A stretch of DNA of 38,316 nt from a virus: IMG/VR virus record IMGVR_UViG_3300020156_000060, positions 1 through 38,316 of that record. The stretch is one strand, 5' to 3'. The notes beneath the pieces are model-generated. The model was not told the origin of the DNA. It did no database searches and saw nothing but the letters and a program-made list of their open reading frames with translations. Position numbers and translations under genes: made by a program. The stretch's first letter is position 1. Each line of letters starts with the position of its first letter. Shown piece after piece: positions 6,027 to 13,998 of this stretch.

Positions 6027-7348
6027 TGGTCGCCCCCGTCGACCTCGGCTACCGCCCGCGCCAGTGGCAGGCGAACGTGCACCGGAGCCTCAAGCGCTTC
6101 TCGGTGCTCGTCGTCCACCGCCGCGCCGGCAAGACCATCCTCGCGCTGCTGACGCTGATCGACGCGGCGCTGCGGACCAAGAAGGCGAACGCGCGCTACG
6201 CCTACGTCGGCCCGCTGCTGAAGCAGGCGAAGGCCGTCGCCTGGGACTACCTGAAGCGCTACGCGCTGAAGGTCCCCGGCACCACGGCCAACGAGTCGGA
6301 GCTGTGGGTGCAGTTCCCGAACGGCGCGCGCATCCGCGTCTTCGGCGCCGACAACCCCGACGGCCTGCGCGGCATCTACCTCGACGGCGTCGTGCTCGAC
6401 GAGGTCGCGCAGATGAAGCCCGAGGTCTGGGGCGAGATCCTGCTGCCGACCCTCACCGACCGCCGCGGCTGGGCGCTGTTCATAGGCACGCCGAAGGGGG
6501 TCAACCTCTTCAGCGAGATCTACTTCAAGGCGCTCGACAACCAGGCGGAGTGGTTCGCCGGCCTGTTCACCTGCTACGAGACCGAGGCCCTGCCGCCCGA
6601 GGAGATCCAGCGGCTCAAGCAGGAGATGAGCGAGAACCAGTTCCGGCAGGAGATGCTGTGCGACTTCTCGGCTGCCGCCGAGAACCAGCTGATCTCGCTG
6701 GAGGCGGTCAACGCTGCGGCCGCGCGGCAGATCCGCGAGGACGCCTACCGTCACGCGCCCAAGATCCTCGGCGTCGACGTCGCCCGCTACGGCGGCGACC
6801 GCTCGGTGATCTTCCCCCGCCAGGGCCTCGCCGCGTTCGACCCGCTGGTCTTCAACGGCATCGACAACGTCGGCCTCGCCGACCAGGTCGCGCGCAAGTG
6901 CAACGACTGGGACCCCGACGCGGTCTTCGTCGACGCGGGGCGCGGAGAGGGCGTCATCGACCAGCTGCTACGCCGCGGCTTCTCGCCGATCCCCGTCGAC
7001 TTCGGCGGCCGGCCTTCCATCCCGCGGTACAACAACAAGCGCACCGAGATGTGGGCGACGCTGGCCGAGGCGGTCAAGAACGGCCTGGGCATCCCGCGCC
7101 TGCAGGAGCTGATCGCCGACCTCTGCGGCCCGACCTACACCTTCGACAACGCCCGCGACGTGATGGTGCTCGAGTCGAAGGACGACATGCGCGCGCGCGG
7201 CCTGCGCTCGCCCGACCTCGGCGACGGCCTGGCGCTCACCTACGCCTCGCCGGTGGCGGCGCGCGACCGCGGCTACGACGAGCCGGTCAACCAGCACGGC
7301 GGCGGCCGGGTGATCTTCGACTACGACCCCTTCAACCGGGAGGACTGA
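6026..7348 (+). CDS. terL: Terminase large subunit
   Basis: A 440-residue packaging motor. The ATG at 6026 overlaps the previous stop and gives MVAPVDLGYRPRQWQ; the further upstream frame is Arg-rich shadow. The Walker-A-like RRAGKT is at residues 32-37 and the Walker-B VVLDE at 122-126. FIGTPKG near 152 is the coupling motif. The RNase-H-like nuclease has VDVARYGGDRS near 252, VFVDAGRGEG near 297 and LGDGLALTYA near 400, supplying the acidic residues. It cuts and translocates DNA into the prohead through the portal encoded at 9396. Confidence 0.95.
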   Translation: MVAPVDLGYRPRQWQANVHRSLKRFSVLVVHRRAGKTILALLTLIDAALRTKKANARYAYVGPLLKQAKAVAWDYLKRYALKVPGTTANESELWVQFPNGARIRVFGADNPDGLRGIYLDGVVLDEVAQMKPEVWGEILLPTLTDRRGWALFIGTPKGVNLFSEIYFKALDNQAEWFAGLFTCYETEALPPEEIQRLKQEMSENQFRQEMLCDFSAAAENQLISLEAVNAAAARQIREDAYRHAPKILGVDVARYGGDRSVIFPRQGLAAFDPLVFNGIDNVGLADQVARKCNDWDPDAVFVDAGRGEGVIDQLLRRGFSPIPVDFGGRPSIPRYNNKRTEMWATLAEAVKNGLGIPRLQELIADLCGPTYTFDNARDVMVLESKDDMRARGLRSPDLGDGLALTYASPVAARDRGYDEPVNQHGGGRVIFDYDPFNRED

Positions 7349-7593
7349 TGGCCAACGGATGGTTCCTCCTGCCGAGCCAGGGCTGGGTGCGGCTCGCTGC
7401 CGTCACGCGCGTGGCGATCACCGAGCAGTCGGTCGACCACACCGGCAGGCTTGACTGCTTCTGCTTCTCCGTCGGGCTCTACGACCACACGTCGTGCTGG
7501 GAGTACGCCCGAGGCGCCGAGGAGGCCGAGCGCAACCAGAAGGCACACGCGGACCTGCTGCGCGCGCTCGGAGTGGGCGATGCTCCCCGCTGA
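7348..7593 (+). CDS. Small hypothetical protein
   Basis: An 81-residue protein (MANGWFLLPSQGWVRLAAVT). It looks like a beta-rich domain followed by a charged helix (EYARGAEEAERNQKAHADLL). It follows terL in a TGATG junction and overlaps the next gene by 14 bases. Function is unknown. Confidence 0.6.
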   Translation: MANGWFLLPSQGWVRLAAVTRVAITEQSVDHTGRLDCFCFSVGLYDHTSCWEYARGAEEAERNQKAHADLLRALGVGDAPR

Positions 7594-8263
7594 CGACGAC
7601 AGCCTCGCCGACCTGCTCTTCGACCTCGAGCCGCAGTCGCCTGAGGCACTGGCCGCTGCCACCGGCCGGCCTGTCGCCGACGTCATCCGCGAGATGAGCG
7701 CGCGGACGCTGTACTTCGAGCGCACGGCGCCGCTCGACGGCGGCCGCTGCTGGTGGTGGCGCCTGGCGCCGGACGCGCGCCGCGAACGAGAGGCCCGGCT
7801 GGGCATCGGAGGGAGTCGCCGTGCACGACGGGCTCGCGAATCTGCATCAGGCGGCGCCGCGGCTGCTGGTCGAGGGGCCGCCCCTGCGGCTCGTCCACCC
7901 GAGGGGCCTGCCGATGGACCTGCGCGTGCCGCTGACCGCGGCGACCATCCTCGGCCTGGTGGCAATGCTCCACGAGGGCTGGCGGATCGTGCCGGACGCG
8001 CCCAGGCCCAGCCGGCCGCGCCCGCGACCGCGTCGGCGCCGCCGGATCTGACCGACCGGGTCCTGGCGCTGCTCGAGCGCCGGCACCGGCAGGGCCTCGG
8101 CGGGGCGACGGCCGCCTGGCTGGCCGAGCAGCTGCGCGCCAAGCACGACGACGTGCACCGGACCCTGACGCACGACCCGCGGTTCGACCGGATCGCCTGC
8201 GGCGACCTGTCCTGGTGGTGGTCGGCGGCGGTCATCGCGTTGCGGGAGGCGGCGAAGGGCTAG
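7580..8263 (+). CDS. Winged-helix-like gene(s): one 227-residue frame or two genes
   Basis: The frame from ATG 7580 stays open to 8263. Residues 1-78 look like a small winged helix (LADLLFDLEPQSPEALAAAT) ending in CWWWRLAPD. Residues from about 157 form a second one (DRVLALLERRHRQGLGG) ending in LSWWWS. Between 7821 and about 8000 the third-codon-base pattern collapses in this frame and moves to the frame of the gene at 7821. Either this is one fused protein with an overlapping internal gene, or the second part is a separate gene starting at CTG 8048, in a CTGA overlap with the inner gene's stop. DNA binding is inferred from shape only. Confidence 0.45.
   Translation: MLPADDDSLADLLFDLEPQSPEALAAATGRPVADVIREMSARTLYFERTAPLDGGRCWWWRLAPDARREREARLGIGGSRRARRARESASGGAAAAGRGAAPAARPPEGPADGPARAADRGDHPRPGGNAPRGLADRAGRAQAQPAAPATASAPPDLTDRVLALLERRHRQGLGGATAAWLAEQLRAKHDDVHRTLTHDPRFDRIACGDLSWWWSAAVIALREAAKG
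7821..8051 (+). CDS. Small hypothetical protein overlapping another frame
   Basis: A 76-residue protein with a GTG start (MHDGLANLHQAAPRLLVEG). Its codons end almost always in G or C, as in the real genes here, while the competing frame does not. It has a moderately hydrophobic middle (LTAATILGLVAMLHEGW) and a basic Pro/Arg tail. The family is unknown. The coding pattern makes it more credible than the frame it overlaps. Confidence 0.55.
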   Translation: MHDGLANLHQAAPRLLVEGPPLRLVHPRGLPMDLRVPLTAATILGLVAMLHEGWRIVPDAPRPSRPRPRPRRRRRI

Positions 8264-8538
8264 CCGAACATCGCGCGGGCGTCGGCGATGGCTTTGTCGA
8301 GCGCCTTTCGGTCTTCCGCGAACTCCGGGGCGGCAGCCAAGCCGTGCTTGTCGATTACCGCGAGCGTCAGCATCAGGCCCTGCAGGAGGCCCTGGATTAT
8401 CAGGTTCGCCTTGTGAAACCCGCGACGATGTTCCCCCACCTGCTGCACGAGGAAGATGACGAGATCGCGCAGATCCGACTGCCCCATCCCGCCATTCGCG
8501 ATGCGGTCCAGCGCCTGCTCCATGTTGTTGATCGTCAT
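8260..8538 (-). CDS. Leftward small helical protein (moron-like)
   Basis: A 92-residue protein from the minus-strand ATG at 8538, preceded by GGAGTACC, a good ribosome binding site. The N-terminus is MTINNMEQALDRIANGG. The middle is amphipathic to hydrophobic (DLVIFLVQQVGEH; ANLIIQGLLQGLMLTLAVID) and the end is charged. It is the only leftward gene between 67 and 30760, inserted between packaging and head modules. That is the usual look of an independently expressed added gene. Function is unknown. Confidence 0.65.
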   Translation of the reverse strand: MTINNMEQALDRIANGGMGQSDLRDLVIFLVQQVGEHRRGFHKANLIIQGLLQGLMLTLAVIDKHGLAAAPEFAEDRKALDKAIADARAMFG

Positions 8539-8567
8539 CGGTACTCCATGCGGAGACGGTAATCGCC

Positions 8568-8588
8568 GTTGGCGTAACGGAAACATAG
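8568..8588 (+). promoter_or_regulatory. Conserved 21-bp late-module motif, site 1
   Basis: GTTGGCGTAACGGAAACAT plus AG. It matches sites at 11712 and 27444 closely. The site lies in the gap before the acetyltransferase/portal module, with its end 41 bp before that ATG. It is a candidate promoter or activator site for late transcription. Confidence 0.55.
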
Positions 8589-8629
8589 AAGATAGCCGCT
8601 CGCCGAGCACCATGGGCAGTTGAGGCCCC

Positions 8630-9103
8630 ATGCCCGTTGCCACCGAGGTCACCTTCCAGCGCGAGGGCGTCGCCGACCTCTGGCCGGACCTGATGCCGCT
8701 GCTTGAGGCGCACTACGCTGAGCTCGGCCCGGTGAGTCCGTTCACCGACGAGCCGCTCGACGTCGACCAGGACACCTACGACGCGATCGACGCCATGGGC
8801 GCCTACCGCGCCTATACCGCCCGCGCCGACGGCAAGGTGGTCGGCTACGCCGGGTTCTTCGTCCGGTCGCACCTGCACCACCGCGGGCTGATGGTCGCCT
8901 CGCACGATGTCCTGTACGTCCTGCCCGAGCACCGCGGCCTGGCGAGCCTGCAGCTGATCGTGCACGCCGGCCGCTCGCTGCGCGCCGAGGGCGTGCGTCT
9001 CATCAGCCACACGGCGCTGCTCGGCTCCGACTTCGCGCGGATCCTCGAGCACCTCGGGTACCAGAGCGTCGAGGCGACGTTCATTCGGCGGATCGCCGGC
9101 TAG
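8630..9103 (+). CDS. GNAT-family acetyltransferase-like protein
   Basis: A 157-residue protein. The order of elements fits the GNAT fold: an N-terminal helix, a central strand (GKVVGYAGFFV near 68-78), a long strand with VLYVLPEHRGLASLQL near 96-111, and a C-terminal half with EHLGYQSVEATFIRRI. The PEHRGLAS segment is in the place of the acetyl-CoA pyrophosphate loop (usually Q/RxxGxG/A). Such proteins often sit before the portal gene in podophages. The substrate is unknown. Start ATG 8630 follows TTGAGG. Confidence 0.75.
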   Translation: MPVATEVTFQREGVADLWPDLMPLLEAHYAELGPVSPFTDEPLDVDQDTYDAIDAMGAYRAYTARADGKVVGYAGFFVRSHLHHRGLMVASHDVLYVLPEHRGLASLQLIVHAGRSLRAEGVRLISHTALLGSDFARILEHLGYQSVEATFIRRIAG

Positions 9104-9112
9104 GAGCCACCC

Positions 9113-9394
9113 ATGACGATGGTCGGAGAGACTGCTGCCGTGATCACCGCGCTGGCCGCCGCCGCGTCGGCGGGCTCGGCCGTGTACAGCGCCACCAACC
9201 AGCCGGAGACGCCGAAGATCCCGAAGCCTCCGACCAAGCTGACGGAGGAGCCGGCAGACACCTCGCCGCTGATGCGCCAGCGCAGCCGCGCGCGCGCCGC
9301 CTCGGCCGGCACCCGCTCGGGCACCCTGCTGACCGGCCCGCTCGGCCTGACCGGCGGCTCCACCGGCGGCACGTCGACGCTCCTGGGGGGCTGA
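9113..9394 (+). CDS. Small structural-module protein with N-terminal hydrophobic helix
   Basis: A 93-residue protein with a GGAG ribosome binding site. Residues 5-26 form an Ala-rich hydrophobic helix, followed by a Pro/Lys segment (PETPKIPKPPTKLTEEP) and a Gly/Ser/Thr-rich end (LTGGSTGGTSTLLGG). Proteins of this layout precede the portal in related podophages. The role is unknown, perhaps a minor virion or ejection component. Confidence 0.65.
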   Translation: MTMVGETAAVITALAAAASAGSAVYSATNQPETPKIPKPPTKLTEEPADTSPLMRQRSRARAASAGTRSGTLLTGPLGLTGGSTGGTSTLLGG

Positions 9395-9395
9395 C

Positions 9396-11141
9396 GTGTA
9401 CGCCGCCGATCCCGAGAAGGACGACTCGCGGCTGAAGCGGTACCGCTGCCTGGTCGAGGAGCTGCGGACCCAGCGCGCGACGTGGAAGGACCACTGGCGC
9501 GACGTGCAGGACCACATCCTGCCCCGCCGCGGCCGCTTCCTCGGCGATGCCAAGTCCCAGGCGAACAGGGGCGAGAAGCGCCACCAGGCGATCATCGACA
9601 ACACCGCGACCCGGGCGCTCGGCTCGCTCGCCGCGGGCATGCAGACCGGCATCACCTCGCCGGCCCGGCCCTGGTTCAAGCTGACCCTGTCGAACGCCAA
9701 GAAGGCGAAGCTCCCGAACGTCATCCGTTGGCTGGCCGAGTGCGAAGACGTCATCCGCAAGATCTTCTCCGGGTCGAACGTCTACACCTCCCTGCACGGG
9801 CTCTACCGCGACGTCGGCGCGTTCGGCACCGGCGTCATGCTCGTGCACAAGGACCGGAAGAAGACCCTGCGCTGCGAGCGCCTGCCGATCGGCTCGTACA
9901 TGCTGGCCTGCGGCGAGGACGGTCGCGTCGACACCCTCGTGCGCGAGTACGCCATGACGGTGCGCCAGATCGTCGAGCGGTATGGCCGCGACCCGGACAC
10001 CGGCAAGATCGACTGGTCGAACATCAGCGAGGCGGTGCGCCGAGCCTGGGACAACGGCGACCGGGAGTCGTGGCGCGACGTCGTCCACGTCATCACCCCG
10101 AACGACCAGTACCGGCCGGACGCGCTCGAGGCGAAGTACGCGCGCTGGTCGAGCTGCACCTACGAGGGCGGCGTCCGGGACAACGACAACCGCTTCCTGC
10201 GCGAGAGCGGCTACCGCTCCTTCCCCGCGGTGGTGGCGCGCTGGGACGTCGACGGCGAGGACGTCTACGGCTCCGGCCCCGGCATCGAGGCCCTGGGCGA
10301 CATCAAGCAGCTGCAGTTCAACCAGAAGAACAAGGCGAAGGGCATCGAGAAGGGGGTCGACCCGCCCATCCAGGGGCCGCCCGAGCTCCGCAACTCGGTC
10401 GTAGCGACGCTGCCCGGCCGGCTGACCACGGTCTCGAACCTCCAGCAGAACGCGATCCGCCCGATCTACGAGGTCAACCTCCAGCTGGCGCCGCTGCTGC
10501 AGGACAACGCCGAGATCCAGATGCGGATCAAGGACACCTTCTTCGCCACGCTCTTCCGCATGCTGGCCGACTCGGACCGCCGGCAGATCACGGCCGAGGA
10601 GATCCGCGCGCGCGAGCAGGAGAAGCTGCTCCAGCTCGGCCCCGTGCTCGAGCGCCTGAACGTCGAGACCCTGAACCCCCTGATCGAGATGGGCGTCGAG
10701 ATGGCGGCCGAGGACGGCCTGCTGCCGCGCCCGCCGCGCGAGATCGAGGGCGAGGACTGGGAGATCGAGCACGTCTCGATCATGGCCCAGGCCCAGAAGC
10801 TCTCCGGCCTCGGCTCCATCGAGCGCGTCGCCAGCTTCGTCTCGCAGATCGCCAAGGAGACCGGGGACCCGACCGTGCTCGACGCCATCGACGTCGACGA
10901 GGCGATCGCCGCCTACTCCGAGGCCGCCGGCGCGCCCCCGAAGATCCTGCGCACGCCCGAGCAGCGCGCGGCCCTGCGCGCCAAGCGCGAGCAGGCCGAG
11001 GCGGCCGAGCGCAGCGCGACGATCATGCAGGCCGGCGCGAAGACCGCCCGCGACCTCGCCGCGGCCAGCCTGGAGGGCGACAGTGCGCTCGCCCGGCTGA
11101 CCGGCGGCGTCCCGCAGATGGTCGAGGGCGCGATCCCGTGA
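9396..11141 (+). CDS. Portal (head-to-tail connector) protein
   Basis: A 581-residue protein with a GTG start after GGGGGG. It matches the T7-type head-tail connector pattern: RTQRATWKDHWRDVQDHILP near 28-47, DNTATRALGSLAAGMQTGIT near 68-87, SPARPWF right after, DVGAFGTGVMLVHKDRK near 140, and a long C-terminal part with coiled-coil Ala/Glu/Arg helices. It forms the dodecameric DNA channel at the capsid vertex, binding terminase during packaging and the tail afterwards. Length is close to T7 gp8 (about 535). Confidence 0.92.
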   Translation: MYAADPEKDDSRLKRYRCLVEELRTQRATWKDHWRDVQDHILPRRGRFLGDAKSQANRGEKRHQAIIDNTATRALGSLAAGMQTGITSPARPWFKLTLSNAKKAKLPNVIRWLAECEDVIRKIFSGSNVYTSLHGLYRDVGAFGTGVMLVHKDRKKTLRCERLPIGSYMLACGEDGRVDTLVREYAMTVRQIVERYGRDPDTGKIDWSNISEAVRRAWDNGDRESWRDVVHVITPNDQYRPDALEAKYARWSSCTYEGGVRDNDNRFLRESGYRSFPAVVARWDVDGEDVYGSGPGIEALGDIKQLQFNQKNKAKGIEKGVDPPIQGPPELRNSVVATLPGRLTTVSNLQQNAIRPIYEVNLQLAPLLQDNAEIQMRIKDTFFATLFRMLADSDRRQITAEEIRAREQEKLLQLGPVLERLNVETLNPLIEMGVEMAAEDGLLPRPPREIEGEDWEIEHVSIMAQAQKLSGLGSIERVASFVSQIAKETGDPTVLDAIDVDEAIAAYSEAAGAPPKILRTPEQRAALRAKREQAEAAERSATIMQAGAKTARDLAAASLEGDSALARLTGGVPQMVEGAIP

Positions 11142-11344
11142 TCGCGGTCGAGGCGGCCGAGACCATGGTGCTGGCCATGTGTCGGCGCCAGCCGGTGAAG
11201 TACACCACCATGCGCACCGCCCTCGGAAGCCCCGACGCGTTGCTCGACGCCATCGACCACCTGCTCGCGACGCGGAAGATCGAGCGCATCGTGCTCGGCG
11301 ATTCCACGCATTACCGCGTGCCCGGCGCCCTGGTGCGCCGATGA
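11138..11344 (+). CDS. Small winged-helix-like protein
   Basis: A 68-residue protein with a GTG start in a GTGA overlap with the portal stop (MIAVEAAETMVLAMCRRQPV). It has an HTH-like core (SPDALLDAIDHLLATRKIER) and a wing-like end (IVLGDSTHYRVPG). It resembles in shape the small proteins at 7580 and 8048. The DNA-binding role is inferred from form only. Confidence 0.55.
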   Translation: MIAVEAAETMVLAMCRRQPVKYTTMRTALGSPDALLDAIDHLLATRKIERIVLGDSTHYRVPGALVRR

Positions 11345-11715
11345 CCGCCGCCAGCGACGACCCGCAGACGGTGGCGGCCGCCGAGGACGCGGCCCGCTCC
11401 ATGCGCGAGCGCGACCTGAACGATCTGCGCGTGGTGCTCGACCTCGCCGCCGGTCGCCGGTTGCTCTGGCGCCTGCTCGGCATGGCCGGCATCTACGAGG
11501 GCACCGTGCGCGGCGACGGCGTGGAGCTGGCGGCTCTTCGCGACGGCCGGCGCCAGCTGGGGATCGAGCTCCTGCAGGAGATCCACGCCGCCAACGACGA
11601 GGCGTACGTGCGCATGCAGGTCCAGCACCTCGAGGACGAGCGCGATCGCGCGCGGATCGTCGCGGAGGCGCAGCGCGCGGCGCAGGAGATGCGCGACAGC
11701 GACGGGTTGGCGTAG
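11341..11715 (+). CDS. Bbp19-like phage protein
   Basis: A 124-residue protein with ATGA coupling. RDLNDLRVVLDLAAGRRLLW near residues 23-42, then RLLGMAGIYEGTV and GRRQLGIELLQEI, is the signature of the family named after Bbp19 of Bordetella phage BPP-1. It lies between portal and scaffold, as in that phage. The C-terminus is a charged helix. Its exact virion or assembly role is not known to me. Confidence 0.8.
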   Translation: MTAASDDPQTVAAAEDAARSMRERDLNDLRVVLDLAAGRRLLWRLLGMAGIYEGTVRGDGVELAALRDGRRQLGIELLQEIHAANDEAYVRMQVQHLEDERDRARIVAEAQRAAQEMRDSDGLA

Positions 11716-11732
11716 GCGAAACAGAAACATTG
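11712..11732 (+). promoter_or_regulatory. Conserved 21-bp late-module motif, site 2
   Basis: GTAGGCGAAACAGAAACAT plus TG. The TAG near its start is the stop codon of the Bbp19-like gene. It lies 21 bp before the scaffold start in one of the few intergenic gaps of the head module. Confidence 0.6.
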
Positions 11733-11753
11733 AAGCGTTGACCGTGCATCAAC

Positions 11754-12416
11754 ATGATCGCCGGTACGATGCCCGGCGACGACAACGGCAGCGCGACGAC
11801 GGAACCGGCGAAGGCGGCAACGCCCGCGCCGGCCGCGACGACGCCGACCGACGCGCCTCCGGCGCCGGCCACCGCGACGCCCTCGCCGGCGACGCCGGCC
11901 CAGCCGGTCGCGAAGACGCCAGACGCGGCGAAGCCGGGCGACAAGCCGGCCGATCCTGCGCCCGCGGCGCCCGCCGGTGAGGCGAAGTACGACCTGAAGC
12001 CGGCCGACGGCACCGACCCGAAGGTGGTCGAGGCCACTGTCGCGCTCGCCAAGCAGCACAAGCTGTCGCCCGAGGCCGCGCAGGCGGTGCTCGACCGCGA
12101 GACCGCGGTGCGCAAGGAGATCGCCGACGCCCACCAGGCGACGATCTCGGCCCTGCCCGAGCAGTGGCAGGAGCAGTCGAAGCAGGCCTTCGGCGCCAAG
12201 CTCGACGAGGAGCTCGGCCACGCGAAGCGCGTGCTCGAGCGCTTCGGCCGCCAGGAGCTGCGCGACGCGCTGAACCAGACCGGCCTCGGCAATCACCCGG
12301 AGCTCGTCCGTCTGCTCGGAGCGATCGGTCGCTCCATGGGCGACGACGCGCCGGCTCCCACGCGACCGGGCGTCGGCGACTCCGCCGCGCCGAAGTCCCT
12401 CGCCTCGTTCTACTGA
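11754..12416 (+). CDS. Capsid scaffolding-type protein
   Basis: A 220-residue protein directly before the coat gene. The first 75 residues are Ala/Pro/Thr-rich and disordered. The rest is acidic and helical (EATVALAKQHKLSPEAAQAV near 95-114, DEELGHAKRVLERFGRQEL near 150-168), ending in a Pro-rich stretch. This composition and place fit podophage scaffolds such as T7 gp9, which guide coat assembly and leave the prohead. ATG 11754 or ATG 11769 may be the start; neither has a strong ribosome binding site. Confidence 0.8.
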   Translation: MIAGTMPGDDNGSATTEPAKAATPAPAATTPTDAPPAPATATPSPATPAQPVAKTPDAAKPGDKPADPAPAAPAGEAKYDLKPADGTDPKVVEATVALAKQHKLSPEAAQAVLDRETAVRKEIADAHQATISALPEQWQEQSKQAFGAKLDEELGHAKRVLERFGRQELRDALNQTGLGNHPELVRLLGAIGRSMGDDAPAPTRPGVGDSAAPKSLASFY

Positions 12417-12439
12417 CCCGACCCTAGGGGAACCACACC

Positions 12440-13447
12440 ATGGCCACGATCGGCGCCGGCGCCCTCACCCTGACCGACATCGTCAAGGCCACGGATCCCA
12501 AGGGGAAGCCGGCCAAGATCGTCGAGATCCTGACCCAGTCGAACGAGATGCTCGGGATGATCCCGTGGATCCCGTGCAACGACGGGCAGAGCCACCAGAC
12601 CACGATCCGCACCGGGCTGCCGACCGGCACCTGGCGCCGGTACAACGAGGGCGTGGCGCCCACGAAGGGCACCACGGCGCAGGTCCGCGTGCAGACCGGC
12701 TCGCTCGAGTCGGTCAGCGTGGTAGACAAGCGCCTCGCCGAGAAGGGTGGCAAGCAGAACGTCGGCGCCACCCGCGCCCGCGAGGCGGTCGCCCACATCG
12801 AGGGCCTCTCCCAGCAGATGGCCACCGCGCTCATGTACGAGGACGAGCGCACGAACGTCGCCCGCCTGACCGGTCTGGCGCCGCACTACTCCAGCGTCTC
12901 GACCTCGACCGCGGCCAGCGCCGAGAACGTCATCGACGGTGAAGGCACCGGCTCGGACAACACCTCGATCTGGCTCGTCGGCTTCGGCGAGAACGCGGTG
13001 CACGGCGTCTTCGAGGAGGGCGGCACGGCCGGCCTCCACAACGAGGACGACGGCGAGGTCGACGTGATCGACGCGACCGGCATCGCCGGCGCCTCGTTCC
13101 GCGCCTACCGCGAGCGCTTCCGCTGGCAGGCCGGCCTGTGCGTGGCCGACTGGACGAAGGCCGGGCGCATCTGCAACATCGACACCTCGAACCTCGACAA
13201 CGAGTCGAGCGACGCCGACCTGGTCAAGCTGATGATCCGCCTGTCGGAGCGCGTGCAGCGCGGCGGCGGCCGGTACGCCTGGCTGATGAACCGCAAGGCG
13301 CGCACCTGGCTGCGCATCCAGAAGCTCGAGAAGGCCGCGTCGCAGATCACCTACGACATGGTCGAGGGCAAGAAGGTGATGTTCTTCGACGAGACGCCCG
13401 TGCTTCTCTGCGACGCGATCCTGAACAGCGAGGCCCGCGTCGTCTGA
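12440..13447 (+). CDS. Major capsid protein
   Basis: A 335-residue protein after AGGGGAA. The N-terminus MATIGAGALTLTDIVKATDP, then SNEMLGMIPWIPCNDGQSHQ, TTIRTGLPTGTWRRYNEGVA and a C-terminal NRKARTWLRIQKLEKAASQI, resembles the coat protein of BPP-1-type podophages (HK97-like fold expected). Length is right for that group. The palindrome downstream may set its high expression relative to later genes. Confidence 0.88.
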   Translation: MATIGAGALTLTDIVKATDPKGKPAKIVEILTQSNEMLGMIPWIPCNDGQSHQTTIRTGLPTGTWRRYNEGVAPTKGTTAQVRVQTGSLESVSVVDKRLAEKGGKQNVGATRAREAVAHIEGLSQQMATALMYEDERTNVARLTGLAPHYSSVSTSTAASAENVIDGEGTGSDNTSIWLVGFGENAVHGVFEEGGTAGLHNEDDGEVDVIDATGIAGASFRAYRERFRWQAGLCVADWTKAGRICNIDTSNLDNESSDADLVKLMIRLSERVQRGGGRYAWLMNRKARTWLRIQKLEKAASQITYDMVEGKKVMFFDETPVLLCDAILNSEARVV

Positions 13448-13470
13448 TCGGCCGCCTTCGGCATCGCCTG

Positions 13471-13499
13471 AGCCCGCGTACCGTGGTGGTCCGCGGGCT
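13471..13499 (+). terminator. Hairpin after the coat gene
   Basis: AGCCCGCG (13471-13478) pairs perfectly with CGCGGGCT (13492-13499) around a 13-base loop. It sits 23 bases after the coat stop codon. No U-run follows, so it may slow transcription or protect the coat mRNA end rather than fully terminate. Confidence 0.55.
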
Positions 13500-13543
13500 T
13501 CGGCGTCGACAGGCTACGGCCACAACCTCGGGAGACCCCAGCC

Positions 13544-13975
13544 ATGATGATCGACAAGGAGCACGTGCTCTGCAGCGCCCAGGCGGTCACCGCGGATGCG
13601 GACGCCACCAACGTCATCGACCTGCAGAACGTCCGCCACATCGGCGACGGCAACGGCATGTCGGTCTTCGTGCAGGTCGGCGTCGCGGCCGACTCGACGA
13701 CCGGCGACGAGACGTACAAGTTCAACGTCGTCACCGACGACAACGCCTCGCTCTCCAGCGACACGATCGTGGTCGACCGCACGATCGCGGCCGCCCTGCT
13801 CACCGCTGGCTCGATCCACGAGATCAAGATCCCGCAGGGCGCGACGCTCGAGCGCTACCTGGGCCTGGCCTTCGACGTCGGCGGCACGACCCCGACGATC
13901 ACGGTCACCGCCTGGCTGGGCGAGACCGGCTCGCTGCCGAGCGTCCGCACCTACGCCAACGGCTACGACGTCTGA
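13544..13975 (+). CDS. Bbp16-like capsid cement protein
   Basis: A 143-residue protein after GGGAGA. It matches the Bbp16 pattern: a short N-terminus with MMIDKEHVLCSAQAVT, then beta-rich segments DLQNVRHIGDGNGMSVFVQV and LERYLGLAFDVGGTTPTITV. In BPP-1 this protein decorates and stabilises the capsid. Its place straight after the coat gene agrees. It would be expected to form a jellyroll-like outer-surface subunit. Confidence 0.8.
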   Translation: MMIDKEHVLCSAQAVTADADATNVIDLQNVRHIGDGNGMSVFVQVGVAADSTTGDETYKFNVVTDDNASLSSDTIVVDRTIAAALLTAGSIHEIKIPQGATLERYLGLAFDVGGTTPTITVTAWLGETGSLPSVRTYANGYDV

Positions 13976-13998
13976 TCGACGTCTGAGCGGAGCCACCC

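Noticed and set aside
9482-11344. A 620-codon plus-strand frame covering the portal gene
   Set aside because: Only its last 69 codons (from GTG 11138) are believable. The earlier part is the portal gene read in another frame.
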